NCBI RefSeq assembly: GCF_947179515.1
Contig: NC_067473.1
Span: 103,666,282 to 103,730,281 of the forward strand
Source of the DNA: Apodemus sylvaticus
Taxonomy: Eukaryota > Chordata > Mammalia > Rodentia > Muridae
Length of the DNA: 64,000 nucleotides
Direction of reading: 5' to 3'
The notes below the pieces were generated by a model, which did no database searches, was not told where the DNA came from, and worked only from the letters and a program-made list of their open reading frames with translations. This document shows, piece after piece, positions 36,600 through 48,150 of this stretch; position 1 is the stretch's first letter; each line of letters opens with the position of its first letter. Position numbers and translations under genes: made by a program.

Positions 36600-38880
36600 G
36601 GTGATTGTTAGAATTACTGACAATCAGCACAGCTTCTTTGTTAATTTTTTAAAAAATTTATCCTCTCATAGATTACATCCTAATTAAGTTTCCCCTGTCT
36701 ACTCTCCTCCAAGTTTCCTCCACTTCCATTCTCCAATCCACTTTCTTCTATTTCCCTTCAGAAAATGGCAGACTTCCTAGAGACATCAACCAAACATGGC
36801 ATATTGAGTTGAAATAACACTAGGCATCGCCTCTCATATTAAGGCTCAATAAAGAACACAGTAAGAAAGAAAGGTCCCAAATGCAGGAGAAAGTGTTAGA
36901 GAAAGCCCTGCTGCCAGAGTTAGGAATCCCACAAAAAGACCAAGCTACACAACCAAAACATATGTAGTGGCCCTAGGTCAGACCCATGCAGACTCTTTGA
37001 TTGTTTTCTCAGTCTCTGTGAATCCCTATAAGGCCAGGTTAGTTAATTTTCTGGGGTTTCTTCTGTTCCTATTCTCTCTAACTCTCCTCCATTTCTTCCA
37101 AAGATTCCCTGAGCTCTGCCTAGTAGTTGCTAGTGGGTCTCTGCTTCTATTTGTATCAGTCCCTGGGTGAAGCCTCTGTGACCTCTCCGATGATGTTTAT
37201 ACTAGGCTTCTGTCTACAAATATAGCAGAATAATAGCATTAGGAATCATTTCATTGACTTTTTATTTTTTTATTCTTTATTTTTTGTGACCATGTTTGGT
37301 TCTATGCTAGGTCACTGGACTATCTGTTTTTGGTTCCTGGCTTTACAGACACTGTCAGGGATTGGCTCTCTCAGGTGGCATGGGTCTCAAGATGCACTAG
37401 TCATTGGCTGACAATGCCCATAATTTTTTGTGTTACCTTTACCCATGCACATCATTTAGGTAGGACAAATTGTAGGTCTAAGATTTTGTTTCTTGGTTGG
37501 TGTCCAAATCTTTCCATGGGAAGTCATGCCTGGTTACAGGTGATGGTTGGTTCAGTATTCCACTTTCCTGGGGGGTCTTAGCTTGTATCATCTCATAGAT
37601 TACTGAGAGTTTACATTGCAATACATTTTTAACTCACCCCCTAAATGCAACCCCTAATTCCAGTAGTCTCTCCTATACTTTCTCCCTCTATCATACCTCT
37701 TCCTGTCCTCCTGACAGCTCCTGATCCCATTCTTACTTACCCCCAGTCTACCTATTATAGCTATTCTATTTTCCCTTTCCAGGGAGATTCATATGCTCTG
37801 ATTCCAGAGCCACTTGTAACTTATTCTCTCCGAGTCGATGGATTGTAGTATGATTATCCTTTATATTATACCCAAAATCAACTTATGTGAATACATACTA
37901 TGTTCATTTTTCTGGGTCTGGCTCATTTCACTCATAAAATAATATATATAAATGATTGCGAAAATTCTACTAGTGAATTCCTATAATTGATAAATTGCTT
38001 TGGTGAAGTGGTTTGACACAAAATTAACTACACACACACACACACACACACACACGCAGACATACACATAAAATGAGTAGTACTCCTATAAGCAGATGAT
38101 AAAAGGATTGAGAAATAAGTTAAAGAAAACAAACACCCTTCACAATAGTCACAAATCGTGAGAGAGCAATTCTTAACTTCATGTGGAAAAACAAAATAAC
38201 TCAGGATATCTAAAATTATTATGTGCAATAAAAGAAATCCTGGAGATATCACCATCCCTGATTTCAGGCTCTACTACAGAGATGCAGTAATAAAAACCAC
38301 AGGGTTTTGGCATAGTACAGAAAGATTGATCAATGGAATAGAATGGAAGACTGAAACATAAATCCATCCACCTATGGACATCAATTTCTGATGAAGATGT
38401 CAGAATTATACAATGGGAAAAATAAAGCATCTTTAACAAATGCTGATGGTTTAACTGGATGTCAATATGTAGAACAAGGCACATAGACCCTTATGTATCA
38501 CCCTGCACAAAACTCATATCCAAGTAGATCAAAGACCTCAACATAATACACAGAACCTTGTATAAGAGAAAGTGAAGGTTATCCTTGAACTCATTGGTAC
38601 AAGAGACAACTTTCTGAACAAAGCACCAACAGTACAGGCACTAAGATCTAAAATCAATAATGAGACCACATGAAGGTGACAAGCTTATCTAAGACCAAAG
38701 GTGCAGTCAATAGGACAGAATTGCAGCCTCCAGAATGAGTAAAGATTGTTATCAACTCCACATTTGACCGTGGGAGAATTTCCAGAATATGTAAAGAACT
38801 GAAGAAACTAGACATCAACAAATCAGAATTTAAAAAAAAATGGGATACACATCTAAACAGAGTGCTATTTGCTTGCTTGA
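36600..38880 (-). mobile_element. L1-G: old L1 with 3' UTR (-) joined to inverted ORF2 (+)
   Basis: 36600-37960 reads as an old murine L1 3' UTR on the minus strand (for example 'gtcactggactatctg' and 'caaattgtaggtct' segments). 38085-38880 reads as old ORF2 on the plus strand, from the end of the reverse transcriptase ('ttcacaatagtcacaaa') to the C-terminal part. A CA microsatellite (38029-38056) lies at the joint. The order fits one minus-strand L1 with an inverted 5' part, but two separate elements are possible. Too decayed for ORFs. Confidence 0.6.
38029..38056. repeat. (CA)n microsatellite
   Basis: Short CA run at the joint of the two L1-G halves. Confidence 0.9.
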
Positions 38881-38889
38881 TAATCACTT

Positions 38890-40940
38890 GTGGGAGGGCA
38901 CGGCGGACTTTGATTCACACCATGCCTATACACACGTGGAGCAGGATTCTCTTAGAAAGCTAAGACAGAGGGACTAAGCTAGTAGCTGAATTCCTTCATG
39001 GTAACTGATGCAATTTTTGCTTCTAAGCTCTAGCTTTCCTTTCCTTCAAATTTCAACCTATAAGTCCACCAAACTCTTTTCTCCCAAAGATCCATATAGT
39101 GTTGGTGTTGATGACAACATCAGAAACAAAAGTAGAATACTAAAGTGCTTTTGGATATACACAAATAATGCACAAAACAAAGAAGAAAATATTCAAGTAA
39201 AGAATGTTAAAAAGAGAAGTATTAATTTTATTTTTCATGAATAGTGTACCTATATAAAAATCCAACAAGGATCAAACACTCATTTCATTGTTTAGCTCTT
39301 TGTTTGAGACAAGGTCTCAACAACCCATGCTGGCCTCAAAATTGCTGAGAAAGTATGGCATTGATCTTGTTAATTCCCTCACCTCTACCTCCCAAGTTGT
39401 TTGTGTTGCAGGCAGATATGCAATAATGCCCCTTCTCCTTCTATGTCTTAAGTTCTTAGTCACTTGATTATCAAAATATATTTGACACCTATCATGCATT
39501 TGTCAGCATGTATTCACTATGGCACTTATAAAAAATGTTATAATCAGAACAAGGCCATAAATAATTTCCTTTTCCAGGAAGAGAGATGAGGCATTATTAT
39601 ATACAGCTATTAGTCTGTGGTCCCAAAGAGCTTACAATGAGAATTTCACTTACATCAGACCCAAGATGCTATAATCAAATTAGCTGAGAAAAATTCACAC
39701 TGTACATCTTCTGTGCCATAAAAAGCCCACAAATTAAAATTTCTCCGGAGATTCAGAAGATAACATTTAACGGCTATCCCTGCTTGAGCCATGAAAAACA
39801 ATTTTATACTTTTATGTTTATTTTCATTGCAACCAAATCACTATTAATAATTTGTAAGTATTTTGCTGAATAAAATACAATTTTTGAAGTATGCAGTCAG
39901 AATTAAAGTAAGAAGGAATTAGAAACATTGGAGGGGGTTGTGGGAATGGAAAATGGAGTCTTATGTTCACAGAGTCAGGGAAGAGGAGGAATCACTTATT
40001 TTTGACACAAGGGACTAGGGATTTAAGGGAAGAGCCTTGTTAGGATGACACTTTAAGAACTCTGAGTATGGAAATGAGTTAGAGAAACAAGTAAATTTAA
40101 AGGAGACATGAGACATAAAAGTATATAATGTCTAGAATATTAATCCATCATATCTTACAAAAGAATTATTTACTTTTTTCTTCAACCATAAGGAATTTTT
40201 TGAAAATACATTTAAAAAAAAAAAAAACCAGATCTTAGCATATGTTCAAGCACAGAACACTCTAAAGAGTAGGCAGGCTGGCCCCTGTACTATAAAATAA
40301 TGGACTTGAGGCAAGATCATTATAATATCTTGATCACTGACCAAGTGAGTGGTCACTGAGGAGACCCCTGAACACCCAATGTGTTTGAATTTTGTGAATT
40401 ATACACTTATCCTAGCATCTCTGATTATCCGGTCAAATTTTTGAGAGGAGGGTGCTAGACCAACCTGTGGGAGGTGCAACCTGTACCCAGGCCCTAGGCA
40501 AGAGCAATGTGTATTCTCACATGATGACCTATTACTCTAGCTCCCAGATTTATTGATATAAACTTTTTTAAGATATAAATTACACTTTATGTTTTATAAT
40601 GAAATTACATATGCAAGATGGAGCATGTATAGGAGTGAAAATAACCCAAGAAGCATGAAGCATGCCTTAGCATCCATACGGTTTCATTTAGTTTTTAAAA
40701 CATTGTGAAATATATGATTCTCTTCACGATTGTATTTATTTTTTCATTAATATCATTTCACCATTAGCTGGTATGCATCATGTCTAGTTTTAACAGTAAT
40801 ACATTTCCAACAATATACAAACTTGAGATGGCAATGGGAGATGATGTTCCCTGAGGTTAAGCTAGTATAGTGATACATTCATTATTAGGTTATGTATTTA
40901 CACATGAGTCAAATTTTATACCATGATACACAAATGCATG
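38890..40940. other. Mostly unique non-coding DNA
   Basis: Apart from the B1-like element at 39302-39440 I recognise nothing. There are short A-runs near 40210. Confidence 0.45.
39302..39440 (-). repeat. Old B1-like SINE
   Basis: 'gtttgagacaaggtctcaac' followed by 'ctacctcccaag' and 'gcaggcagatatgcaataat' matches an antisense, diverged B1/PB1 element. Confidence 0.65.
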
Positions 40941-40945
40941 CATGT

Positions 40946-40946
40946 G

Positions 40947-41014
<68 letters not shown>
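40946..41014. repeat. (CA)n microsatellite
   Basis: About 34 CA units with one GA interruption near 40973. Confidence 0.96.
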
Positions 41015-41016
<2 letters not shown>

Positions 41017-42670
41017 GTATCAATAAAAATCAAAGGAGAAACCTCAATAAAATTTTCTATATAGGGGTTGATTGTAAAAATTTCCAGTTAAAATACCTCA
41101 GATACACATTTGTCTATTTTGTCCTCTTGATAGCCCATTCCTAGTACTTAAGATCATGTGTCTAAGATAGCAGGGGGTGTGGGATGAATGAAAATGTGGA
41201 AAATCATGGTTGCAAGCCTCTGAAGAACAAAGAAAACTATCACATACTTACCATGCCTCTGCTCTTATCTAGTCTAATGTTTTCATGCTATGCATCAAAA
41301 GAGGTACCAAGAGGGTAAGCAACTTGCCAAAATCACAAGAGAAATTAGTGACAGCAACTTGGACCACCGGGACCTAAGCTAGTGAGTGTCCTCTGATCTA
41401 CAGATCTAAGGAACTTGTATTTCTCTTACCACTTGCTTTGCTTTCAGTCGTTTGAAGCTGCTGTCCTTGCTTCTCACACTGTTATGATTTCATTGCCAGA
41501 CACTGATGAATGCCTCTAAGCTCCCATTCACTCAGTTCTAGGATTTTCATATTTCGAAGTGTTCTAAGCGAATCCTTCTTCTTGACCACCTTCATCTATA
41601 ACTCTACATGGCTGGATGGATCTCCTTGTCCTTTCATGATGGAAGATGTTCTGCTTCTCTTGATGTCACCACAGATTAGAACACATACTACATAAAAATT
41701 GAGTATTTCACTCTTGTCCATCTACTATGTCCATTTATCAAGTCATGTTAGTCTTCATAGTTACAAGCAGATGATTTCCACACCAATGGTTGCTGAATAG
41801 AGTTTAATTTTTGACTGAGCTCCCTGATTTGGCTTGACCTTTCTTTTAATATTTGGGAACACTTCCCATTTATACACTTAATAGCCTTGCAATAATTATT
41901 TGCCATTTTAGTTTAGACAAGCCCATTATTCAATTTTGTTTAATAGTCAAGGGTATAGTATTGACATGTGTCAGAGTATTCTAAAGAATTTTTCAATATA
42001 TTTAAAGAGCCTCATATTTGCTTTTCTCTTAACTTTCTACTTATTTTGTCTCTCTTCTTACCAGAATGTAATCACAATACAAATTTTTGTGGCCCTCCTT
42101 TTCCTTCATTTTTCATTCAACACCAGGAAATGCAATGTGTAAGTGAACAAAGAAAAGGTATTCCATTCATTCAAGTCTTTTCGTAAAAACAGACTAGTAA
42201 ATCAATTGGAACTCTGCAAAATGGTTCATATTATGGTGAAATTAGAGTGACTGAGATCACAGATCTTTATCCTTTTGATGTAGAAGAGAAGGAAAGTCTG
42301 CAGCTAGTAATAAACACTGTTTATGGATGCTATATGTTGGCATGGAAGTGAGGATGAAAATGTTTCAATTCTCATTTTGTCAAACTGGGGAGTAAATAAA
42401 CCTTGTAACTCCTCTGAGCACAAGGTCAGGACTGTAGTGATGTGCATGTATAGTGGTGGAACACTTGGCCACCAGCTAATGCTGATTTAGAAGATTGTGA
42501 GGCCATTAAAACATAAAAAAAAATCACTGAAGAAAATAGGTCTGTAGGATTGGACTTTGAGATTTTATAGTGAGGTCCTTCCTGTCCTTTCTCTATTTAA
42601 TGATAGATTTAATTCAGATAGATATCTGATGTGCCTTTCCCACCTTGATAGACCTTATCTAGAACTGTAA
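41015..42670. other. Unique non-coding DNA
   Basis: Short frames such as 41510-41695 and 41936-42142 show no domain, start context or splice support. No repeat is recognised. Confidence 0.45.
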
Positions 42671-42677
42671 TGCAAAA

Positions 42678-42842
42678 TTACTTCTTCTTCTTCCTCTTCC
42701 TCCTCCTCCCCTTCTTCTTCTTCTTCTTCTTCTTCTTCTTCTTCTTCTTCTTCTTCTTCTTCTTCTTCTTCTTCTTCTTCTTCTTCTTTTCTTCTTCTCC
42801 TCCGCCTTCTCCTCCTCTTCCTCCTCCTCCTCCTTCTTCTCT
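42678..42842. repeat. (TTC)n / CCT-rich microsatellite
   Basis: A long TTC run with TCC/CTC-rich edges. It produces poly-Phe and poly-Lys frames (42670-42969 plus, 42678-42926 minus) that are not genes. Confidence 0.97.
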
Positions 42843-44284
42843 TACTTTGTTTCTTGATAGGTATTCAAGTGCAGTAACAAGAAAAATGAATAACATCCAT
42901 AAAAGGCAAATTATGAAAAAAAACACAACTCATCACCAAAATTTGGGGAAAGATTATTACAAAACTTAAAGTTGGGATTTTACTCTATAAATCTCCTCTG
43001 ATTTTATTTTTAAAAGGTGATTTTTTTTGTTTTAAGTGCAGTATTTGATACTCAGAAGAATATGGAGATGTTAATATTATAAATACAATATCTATGGTTT
43101 TGTAGATAAAAGAATTATTGGTGATTTTTGAGAAAGTCATTTGTTATATAGTAGTTTAGGATATTCATTCCTAACATAAATAATATACTGGCTGACAAAG
43201 TAGCTTGTAGGTGGGAAAAATTAGAGTAACATAAATTCAACAACAGCAAAGTTCAAAATATAAATTAAGAAATGTAATATGAATAAGGGTTTGAGATACT
43301 AACTGGGTATATATGTAAACTCAGCAAAAAAGTATTTTATTAAACTTCTTAATTTTGTTATTCAAATTGTTATTGCAATTTCTAGGTTTTGTGTTGACAA
43401 TAATATACATTTTAAATTACATACACCATGTCACCTCACTGCTAAACTTAAAACTTAAATATATAAATGAATTAAGAGACAATGTCTTCATCCAGTGTAT
43501 CCAAAATACTTAATCTTAAATAAGTTAATAAAGGAAGAAGACTGCAAGAGTTGATATGCACATTAAACACACTATGACAAAATTTAAAGCCAAAGGATCT
43601 ACTTTGTTGTAGATACTTTCTACTTTTCTGTCTCTTTAAAAGTACAGAAAAAGCAAAGAGATACATGTAAGAAATAGAGCATGGACCACATTTGTGTGTA
43701 ATTAGCTGGGCAACATTAGAAAGCAACACTGCTGGAAGAACCAAGGTTTCCTAACTCGGTGAAATGAGCATAGAGACTGGCTAATGTGCTTGGAATCAGC
43801 ACTGAGCAGGTGGGTTGTAAATGGACAAAAAGTGTACATGCCACGGAATGGGGCCAAAATAAAAGTTGGACTCAGATATGTGGCTTCTGGGACTTTATTG
43901 TTTTTTTTTAACAGGACAGAAAAAAAAAAAAGAACAAAGAACCAAACAAACAGAAAGCTATTTTTGGTGTGAACAGATCTCTGGCTATCTCTTAATTCCT
44001 TTAGAAAATGGAATCACATTCATTTTTTTTTTAATTTGATTCATCCAAAGCATCTATGAGGTATAAGAACAGCAAATCTTCTCATAGCACCAAATGAAAA
44101 GAAAAGATGTCCCAGAAGAATGAAGTCACTCTAGTAGTTTCATGTAGTCTTTTTCCCAGTGGGGATGATTTGAAACAGTTTTCAACAGATTTGAAAACAA
44201 GAGAACATGTGGTATAAAAAATGGTATCTTTACAAAGACAGGAATGCTGCTTCTAATAATTGATAGCAATACATTTCTACTTTT
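42843..44284. other. Unique non-coding DNA
   Basis: No repeat or gene recognised. The frame at 43472-43744 (minus) is AT-rich and lacks a known motif. Confidence 0.4.
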
Positions 44285-44495
44285 AAAGATTTGCTTTTAT
44301 TTTCATGATATGTTTGTTGGGTACCTCTGTGTGGACTATGCAAATAAGTGCAAGTACCTGGGGAATCCAGAGGAGGGCATTAATTTCCTAGAGTTGGAGT
44401 TAGATGTGATTGTGAACTGCCCAGTGAGGATTCTAGGAACTCAATGTCCTCTGCAAGAGCTGGTGCTTCTCACTGCTCAGCCATCTCTGTAGCCT
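44285..44495 (-). repeat. Diverged B3/B2 SINE
   Basis: Antisense tRNA-derived SINE. 'tggggaatccagaggagggc' and the end 'ctgctcagccatctctgtag' are its hallmarks. The frame 44244-44492 is a translation of it. Confidence 0.75.
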
Positions 44496-44764
44496 CCATG
44501 AATTTTAATTCTCCCAAAGGAGATGTAATTATAACCAATATTTGTTTTTATTCTATGACTATTTTCAGTTTGGAATCTTTGATGTACAAAATATTGAATA
44601 TATAACATAATAGTAGTCACAGGCTGCAATTCATTGTAATTCCTTAAAAACAAACATACAAACAAACAAAACCCATATAGAGAATGACCCTGTCATAATC
44701 ATGTTATTCTTATATCTCCTTCATCATTTACTATGTTTTCTGAGGTTTTTTTTGAAATTTTCAT

Positions 44765-44817
44765 TTTTTTATTGATATATTTTTATTTACATTTCAAATG
44801 ATTTCCCCTTTTCTGGA
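44765..44817 (-). mobile_element. L1-H: ~50-bp L1 3' stub
   Basis: 'atttacatttcaaatgattt' followed by 'ccccttttctgga' is the extreme 3' end of the L1-D type on the minus strand, preceded by a T-rich tail. It is an extreme 5' truncation. Confidence 0.8.
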
Positions 44818-44861
44818 CGTTTCTGAGTTTTTATTTTATGTTTTTTTTTAAAGAAAAAAAT

Positions 44862-44998
44862 TGACATGACATGGCTCAACAGATCATGGTGCCTGCCACC
44901 AAGACTGATGACTGAGTTCAATCTCTGGGACTCACATTATAAAGAAGAGAACTGCCCTATAAAATTCCCTTTAGTTACTTCACAAATGTTATGGAACA
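44862..44998 (+). repeat. tRNA-derived SINE (B4/ID-like)
   Basis: 'atggctcaacagatcatggt' followed by 'gcctgccaccaag' and 'gagttcaatctctgggactc' matches the tRNA-like half of a B4-type element, plus orientation. Confidence 0.65.
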
Positions 44999-45023
44999 TA
45001 TGATCATACATCTAGACACATAC

Positions 45024-45084
45024 AAATGAATGAATGAATGAATGAATGAATGAATGAATAAATAAATAAATAAACAAATAAATG
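45024..45084. repeat. (AATG)n/(AATA)n tetranucleotide repeat
   Basis: 'aatgaatg' repeats turn into 'aataaata' repeats. Confidence 0.93.
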
Positions 45085-45087
45085 AGT

Positions 45088-45350
45088 GTGGTGGTGCTAT
45101 TAGGATATGTGGTCTTATTTGACAAGGTGGGACCCTCCTGGAGGAAGTGTGTTGGTGCACTTTGAGTGCTCTGATGCTGTGTCTGCACAGTGAGGAAGAT
45201 ACTCTCTTTCTGGATGCCTTTGGAACAAGATGTGGAACTCACATTTCCTCCAGAACCATGTCTGCCTGCGCCCCACCGTGTTTCCCACCATGATGATAGT
45301 GGATTGATCTTCTAAAACTGTAAGTCAGCCCCAACTAAATGTTGTTCTTT
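45088..45350 (+). repeat. Old rodent interspersed repeat, first half
   Basis: 'tgacaaggtgggaccctcct', 'accatgtctgcctgcgcccc' and 'catgatgatagtggattgat' match a common rodent medium-length repeat I cannot name with certainty. It is interrupted by B1 and B2 at 45365-45717 and appears to resume at about 45732-45780. Confidence 0.6.
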
Positions 45351-45364
45351 ATAAGAGTTGCCTT
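45351..45364. repeat. Target copy 1 of B1/B2 stack
   Basis: The 14-mer 'ataagagttgcctt' is repeated exactly at 45517-45530 and, with three changes, at 45718-45731. Confidence 0.95.
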
Positions 45365-45516
45365 GAGCTGGGCAGTGGTGGTGCACGCCTTTAATCCGAG
45401 CACTTGGGGGGCAGAGGCAGGCAGATTTCTGAGTTCGAGGCCAGCTTGGTCTACAGAGTGAGTTCTAGGACAGCCAGGGCTACACAGAGAAATCCTGTCT
45501 CAAAAAAAAAAAATAA
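45365..45516 (+). mobile_element. B1 SINE, intact
   Basis: A B1 monomer begins 'gagctgggcagtggtggtgc', contains the RNA polymerase III B-box-like 'gagttcgaggccagc' near 45431 and ends 'gaaatcctgtctc' with an A-tail. It is flanked by identical 14-bp TSDs. Identical TSDs suggest it inserted after the neighbouring B2. Confidence 0.97.
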
Positions 45517-45530
45517 ATAAGAGTTGCCTT
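45517..45530. repeat. Target copy 2 of B1/B2 stack
   Basis: This copy (ataagagttgcctt) is shared between the B1 (right TSD) and the B2 (left TSD). Confidence 0.95.
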
Positions 45531-45717
45531 GTGAGCTGCAGAGATGGCTCAGTGGTTGAGATCCCTACCTGTTCTTCCAGAGGATCAGGGCTCAGTTCTC
45601 AGCACCCACATGAGAACTCACACCTGTTACCTCAATTCCAGGATTTATGACACCCTCACACAGACATGCATGTAGGCAAGACACCAATAAACAGGAAATA
45701 TAATAATTTGTGTATTA
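45531..45717 (+). mobile_element. B2/B3 SINE, diverged
   Basis: 'gctgcagagatggctcagtg' opens the tRNA-derived head, followed by 'gttcttccagaggatcaggg'. A non-tRNA body and AT-rich tail follow. The right flank 'aaaagtcttgcctt' (45718-45731) is a diverged copy of the same target. Confidence 0.9.
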
Positions 45718-45731
45718 AAAAGTCTTGCCTT
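45718..45731. repeat. Target copy 3 of B1/B2 stack (diverged)
   Basis: 'aaaagtcttgcctt' matches copies 1 and 2 at 11 of 14 bases. Confidence 0.8.
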
Positions 45732-45795
45732 ATTTGTGTTGTACCTTCACAGAAACGAAACTCTCAGACAGTAATTAAACAAATGTCCTGTTTCT

Positions 45796-45905
45796 ATAAA
45801 AAACAGAGCTCTGCTATGTTTCCCAGACTGTACTAGAACTTAAGTTCCTTCTGATTTAGTTTCCCCACTGCTGCAATTATAGGTGTCTGTCACCTCTCCC
45901 ATCAG
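45796..45905 (-). repeat. Old B1-like SINE
   Basis: 'ctctgctatgtttcccagac' and 'tgcaattataggtgtctgtc' match a highly diverged antisense 7SL-derived element. Confidence 0.55.
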
Positions 45906-46621
45906 CTTTCCTCATTTTCATGAGTTCTTGAAATAAAATTCTCTGGTGTTTATAGTGAAAATTGACCTCAAGTGGAAATCAATGATTTTATTTAGGTCAT
46001 TTGCACATGATTCATTCAGACAGAAAATCTTATCTGTATCAAATTTAGCTCTGAGTTTGAGAACATTATAGGCCATAACCTGCACACAGAAAATGAGGGT
46101 GAAGTGTTTTGTCAAGGCACTACTAGAACTAGAAAGCCCCTGTTGGGGCAATAGCCGTCAAGAACTCTCTTATATGCCTACCTAACTCAGAGATTACAAT
46201 GTCCTTATTTTCACAAGACTTATTGAAAGTAACTCTTAATGTGTCAGGACAACTGAACAAAGCTCTACAAATAATTATCTGTGCATATCTTCTCAAAGAA
46301 ACAGTTTATCATTTTCTGAGTAGCTTCATGCCCACAATATTTGAAATCTGTATATTTTCTTATGTTTCAAACACATGAGAAACAAAAAGTAAATGTATTC
46401 ATGTAGGACAAGAAAATGAAAAGAAAGATAATCCACAACTAGATAGGTGAATTGTCTAACATCCCATATCCTTATAGCACTGTAACACAAATACCCTTCT
46501 GTGGGTGAAGAAAACTTTGTTACAATCACAGTCAGAATTGCAAGTACTCTCTGCAATTTTTTCTTCATGTGCCCATGACTAGGGCAGTAGAGAGATCTGC
46601 TGTTATGACAGGAATATGTAC

Positions 46622-46770
46622 TGAGCATGGAGATGTTTACCTATGATAGCAACCATGGGCATTTTGAGACAGTATAACTGCTAGCTTGAGTTGGCCTTGG
46701 CTACATAGTGAACTTCAGATTAACTTTAGGAACATAGTGAGATCCTGTCTCAGGAAAGGAGAAAAAGAAT
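46622..46770 (+). repeat. Old B1-like SINE
   Basis: 'ttggccttggctacatagtg' and the end 'gagatcctgtctcagg' with an A-rich tail mark a diverged plus-strand B1/PB1. Confidence 0.7.
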
Positions 46771-47519
46771 GCAATATGTGATAGTTCTTCCCCCCGCACA
46801 CCTTTTGGTGTTCATTTGTCAGTTTGAGCCTGAAGAAATCAATAGCCACTTTGAGCCACACTTGGATGTTTTTCAAAATGCAATTACCTTAATTGCCAGA
46901 AATTTCACAGTGATGATTAAGACTAACATCTGGCTCCTATTATAGAAACCTCTTATTTCCCTTGCCTTTAATGAGCTCATATTGGTAGCCACATCTTGTG
47001 ACGACAGTCTGGCATACAAAGACAGTAGCTGCTGAGACTCTCAAGGATGGTCTTCCACAGTACATCCATCTTGCAACCTTAAGAAAATGTGTGTTGTCTA
47101 TGCCTTCTCCTGTTGGTTCTTCTTGGTCTCTTGTAATGCCATGTAGGTGTCACTTCCATAAGCCTCTTACCCTCCTTCTCTATTTTCTATCATAGCATTT
47201 CTGGGTGACCATGACACTGAGTGGGACTCTCAGGGGGTCTAATCCAGTAATGTGTTTTCACTAACTCTCAATGTCCTTATCTGGATGCTTAAGTTAAATC
47301 AAGGGATAGTGTTCTCATATTGACAATCACTTAACTATATTTATATCTCACCCCACCTGATCTATTATTTTCTGGACACAGTCTCATATACTCTCTAGGG
47401 AAATCCATAAAACAAAACAACAAACAAAATGAATAATTTGATTAGATCCTATAGTTTAATAAAGCATGTGTATTCTTCTTATCTGATAGAACCTCAGGTG
47501 GGTAATATTACCTGATTAA
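46771..47519. other. Unique non-coding DNA
   Basis: No repeat or gene recognised. The frame 46998-47195 has no motif. Confidence 0.4.
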
Positions 47520-47885
47520 AGTTACTAGTATGGAAGAATATGGTTGCTAGCTTTGATACTTTGAGACCATCTGTAATCACATGGGAATGGAATCTAAATG
47601 AAAGCTTGCCTAGATTAAGTTTGACTGTGGAAATATCTGTGGGGGATTACTAAGACTAAAAATGAGATGGAGAAACATCATTCAGCAAGAGACTGAGCTG
47701 GGTGTATGCATGTGTAAATTCGTATTTCTTTGTCCTTGATTTTGAATATGGAATGGCCATTTCACTTAAGCTTTTGCTAATGCTTTTCCCAGGAAGATGG
47801 TCTGTAGCCTAGAACTCTAAGTGGAAACAAACCCTTTCTCTTCAAAGTGCTTTTGTCACAGCAACTAACAAGAAACTAAGAGATT
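47520..47885 (+). repeat. Old rodent interspersed repeat
   Basis: It ends with 'gtggaaacaaaccctttctc' and 'gcttttgtcacagcaactaa', the 3' part of the same family as 15533-15850. The 5' part is diverged. Confidence 0.5.
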
Positions 47886-48059
47886 AGATTTTATTCCTAG
47901 AGGGATAGACGTTATAGGATGAAATTTCACCACCAACATCTCAGTACTATTAAGTGTAGCAAACTTGTAGCTCATTCTTGGTCCCAAATTCCATTCATTG
48001 GCACAAGGGACTCTCTCTAAAGTTCAATAATTCAAGTTAAATCATGGTCTATTGTAGGG

Positions 48060-48150
48060 AAAATGGGCGGACCCGCGTACCTGTAAAGGGATGGCCTGTG
48101 CCCATGTACCTACAGGAGGGAGGCGCTGCCTGGCTAGAGAGGTAGGTCCA
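48060..48150. other. GC-rich segment of unknown origin at L1-I 5' end
   Basis: 'cccgcgtacctgtaaaggga' stands out from the AT-rich surroundings. It resembles 'ccccgtgtacctgtagagga' near 49975, so it may be part of the repeat at 49940-50610. Confidence 0.35.

Noticed and set aside
40240..40540. Possible solo LTR
   Set aside because: GC is slightly raised, but I could not recognise ends, a TSD or a family.
42670..42969. Poly-Phe/Pro frame
   Set aside because: Translation of a TTC/CCT microsatellite; no non-repeat coding sequence.
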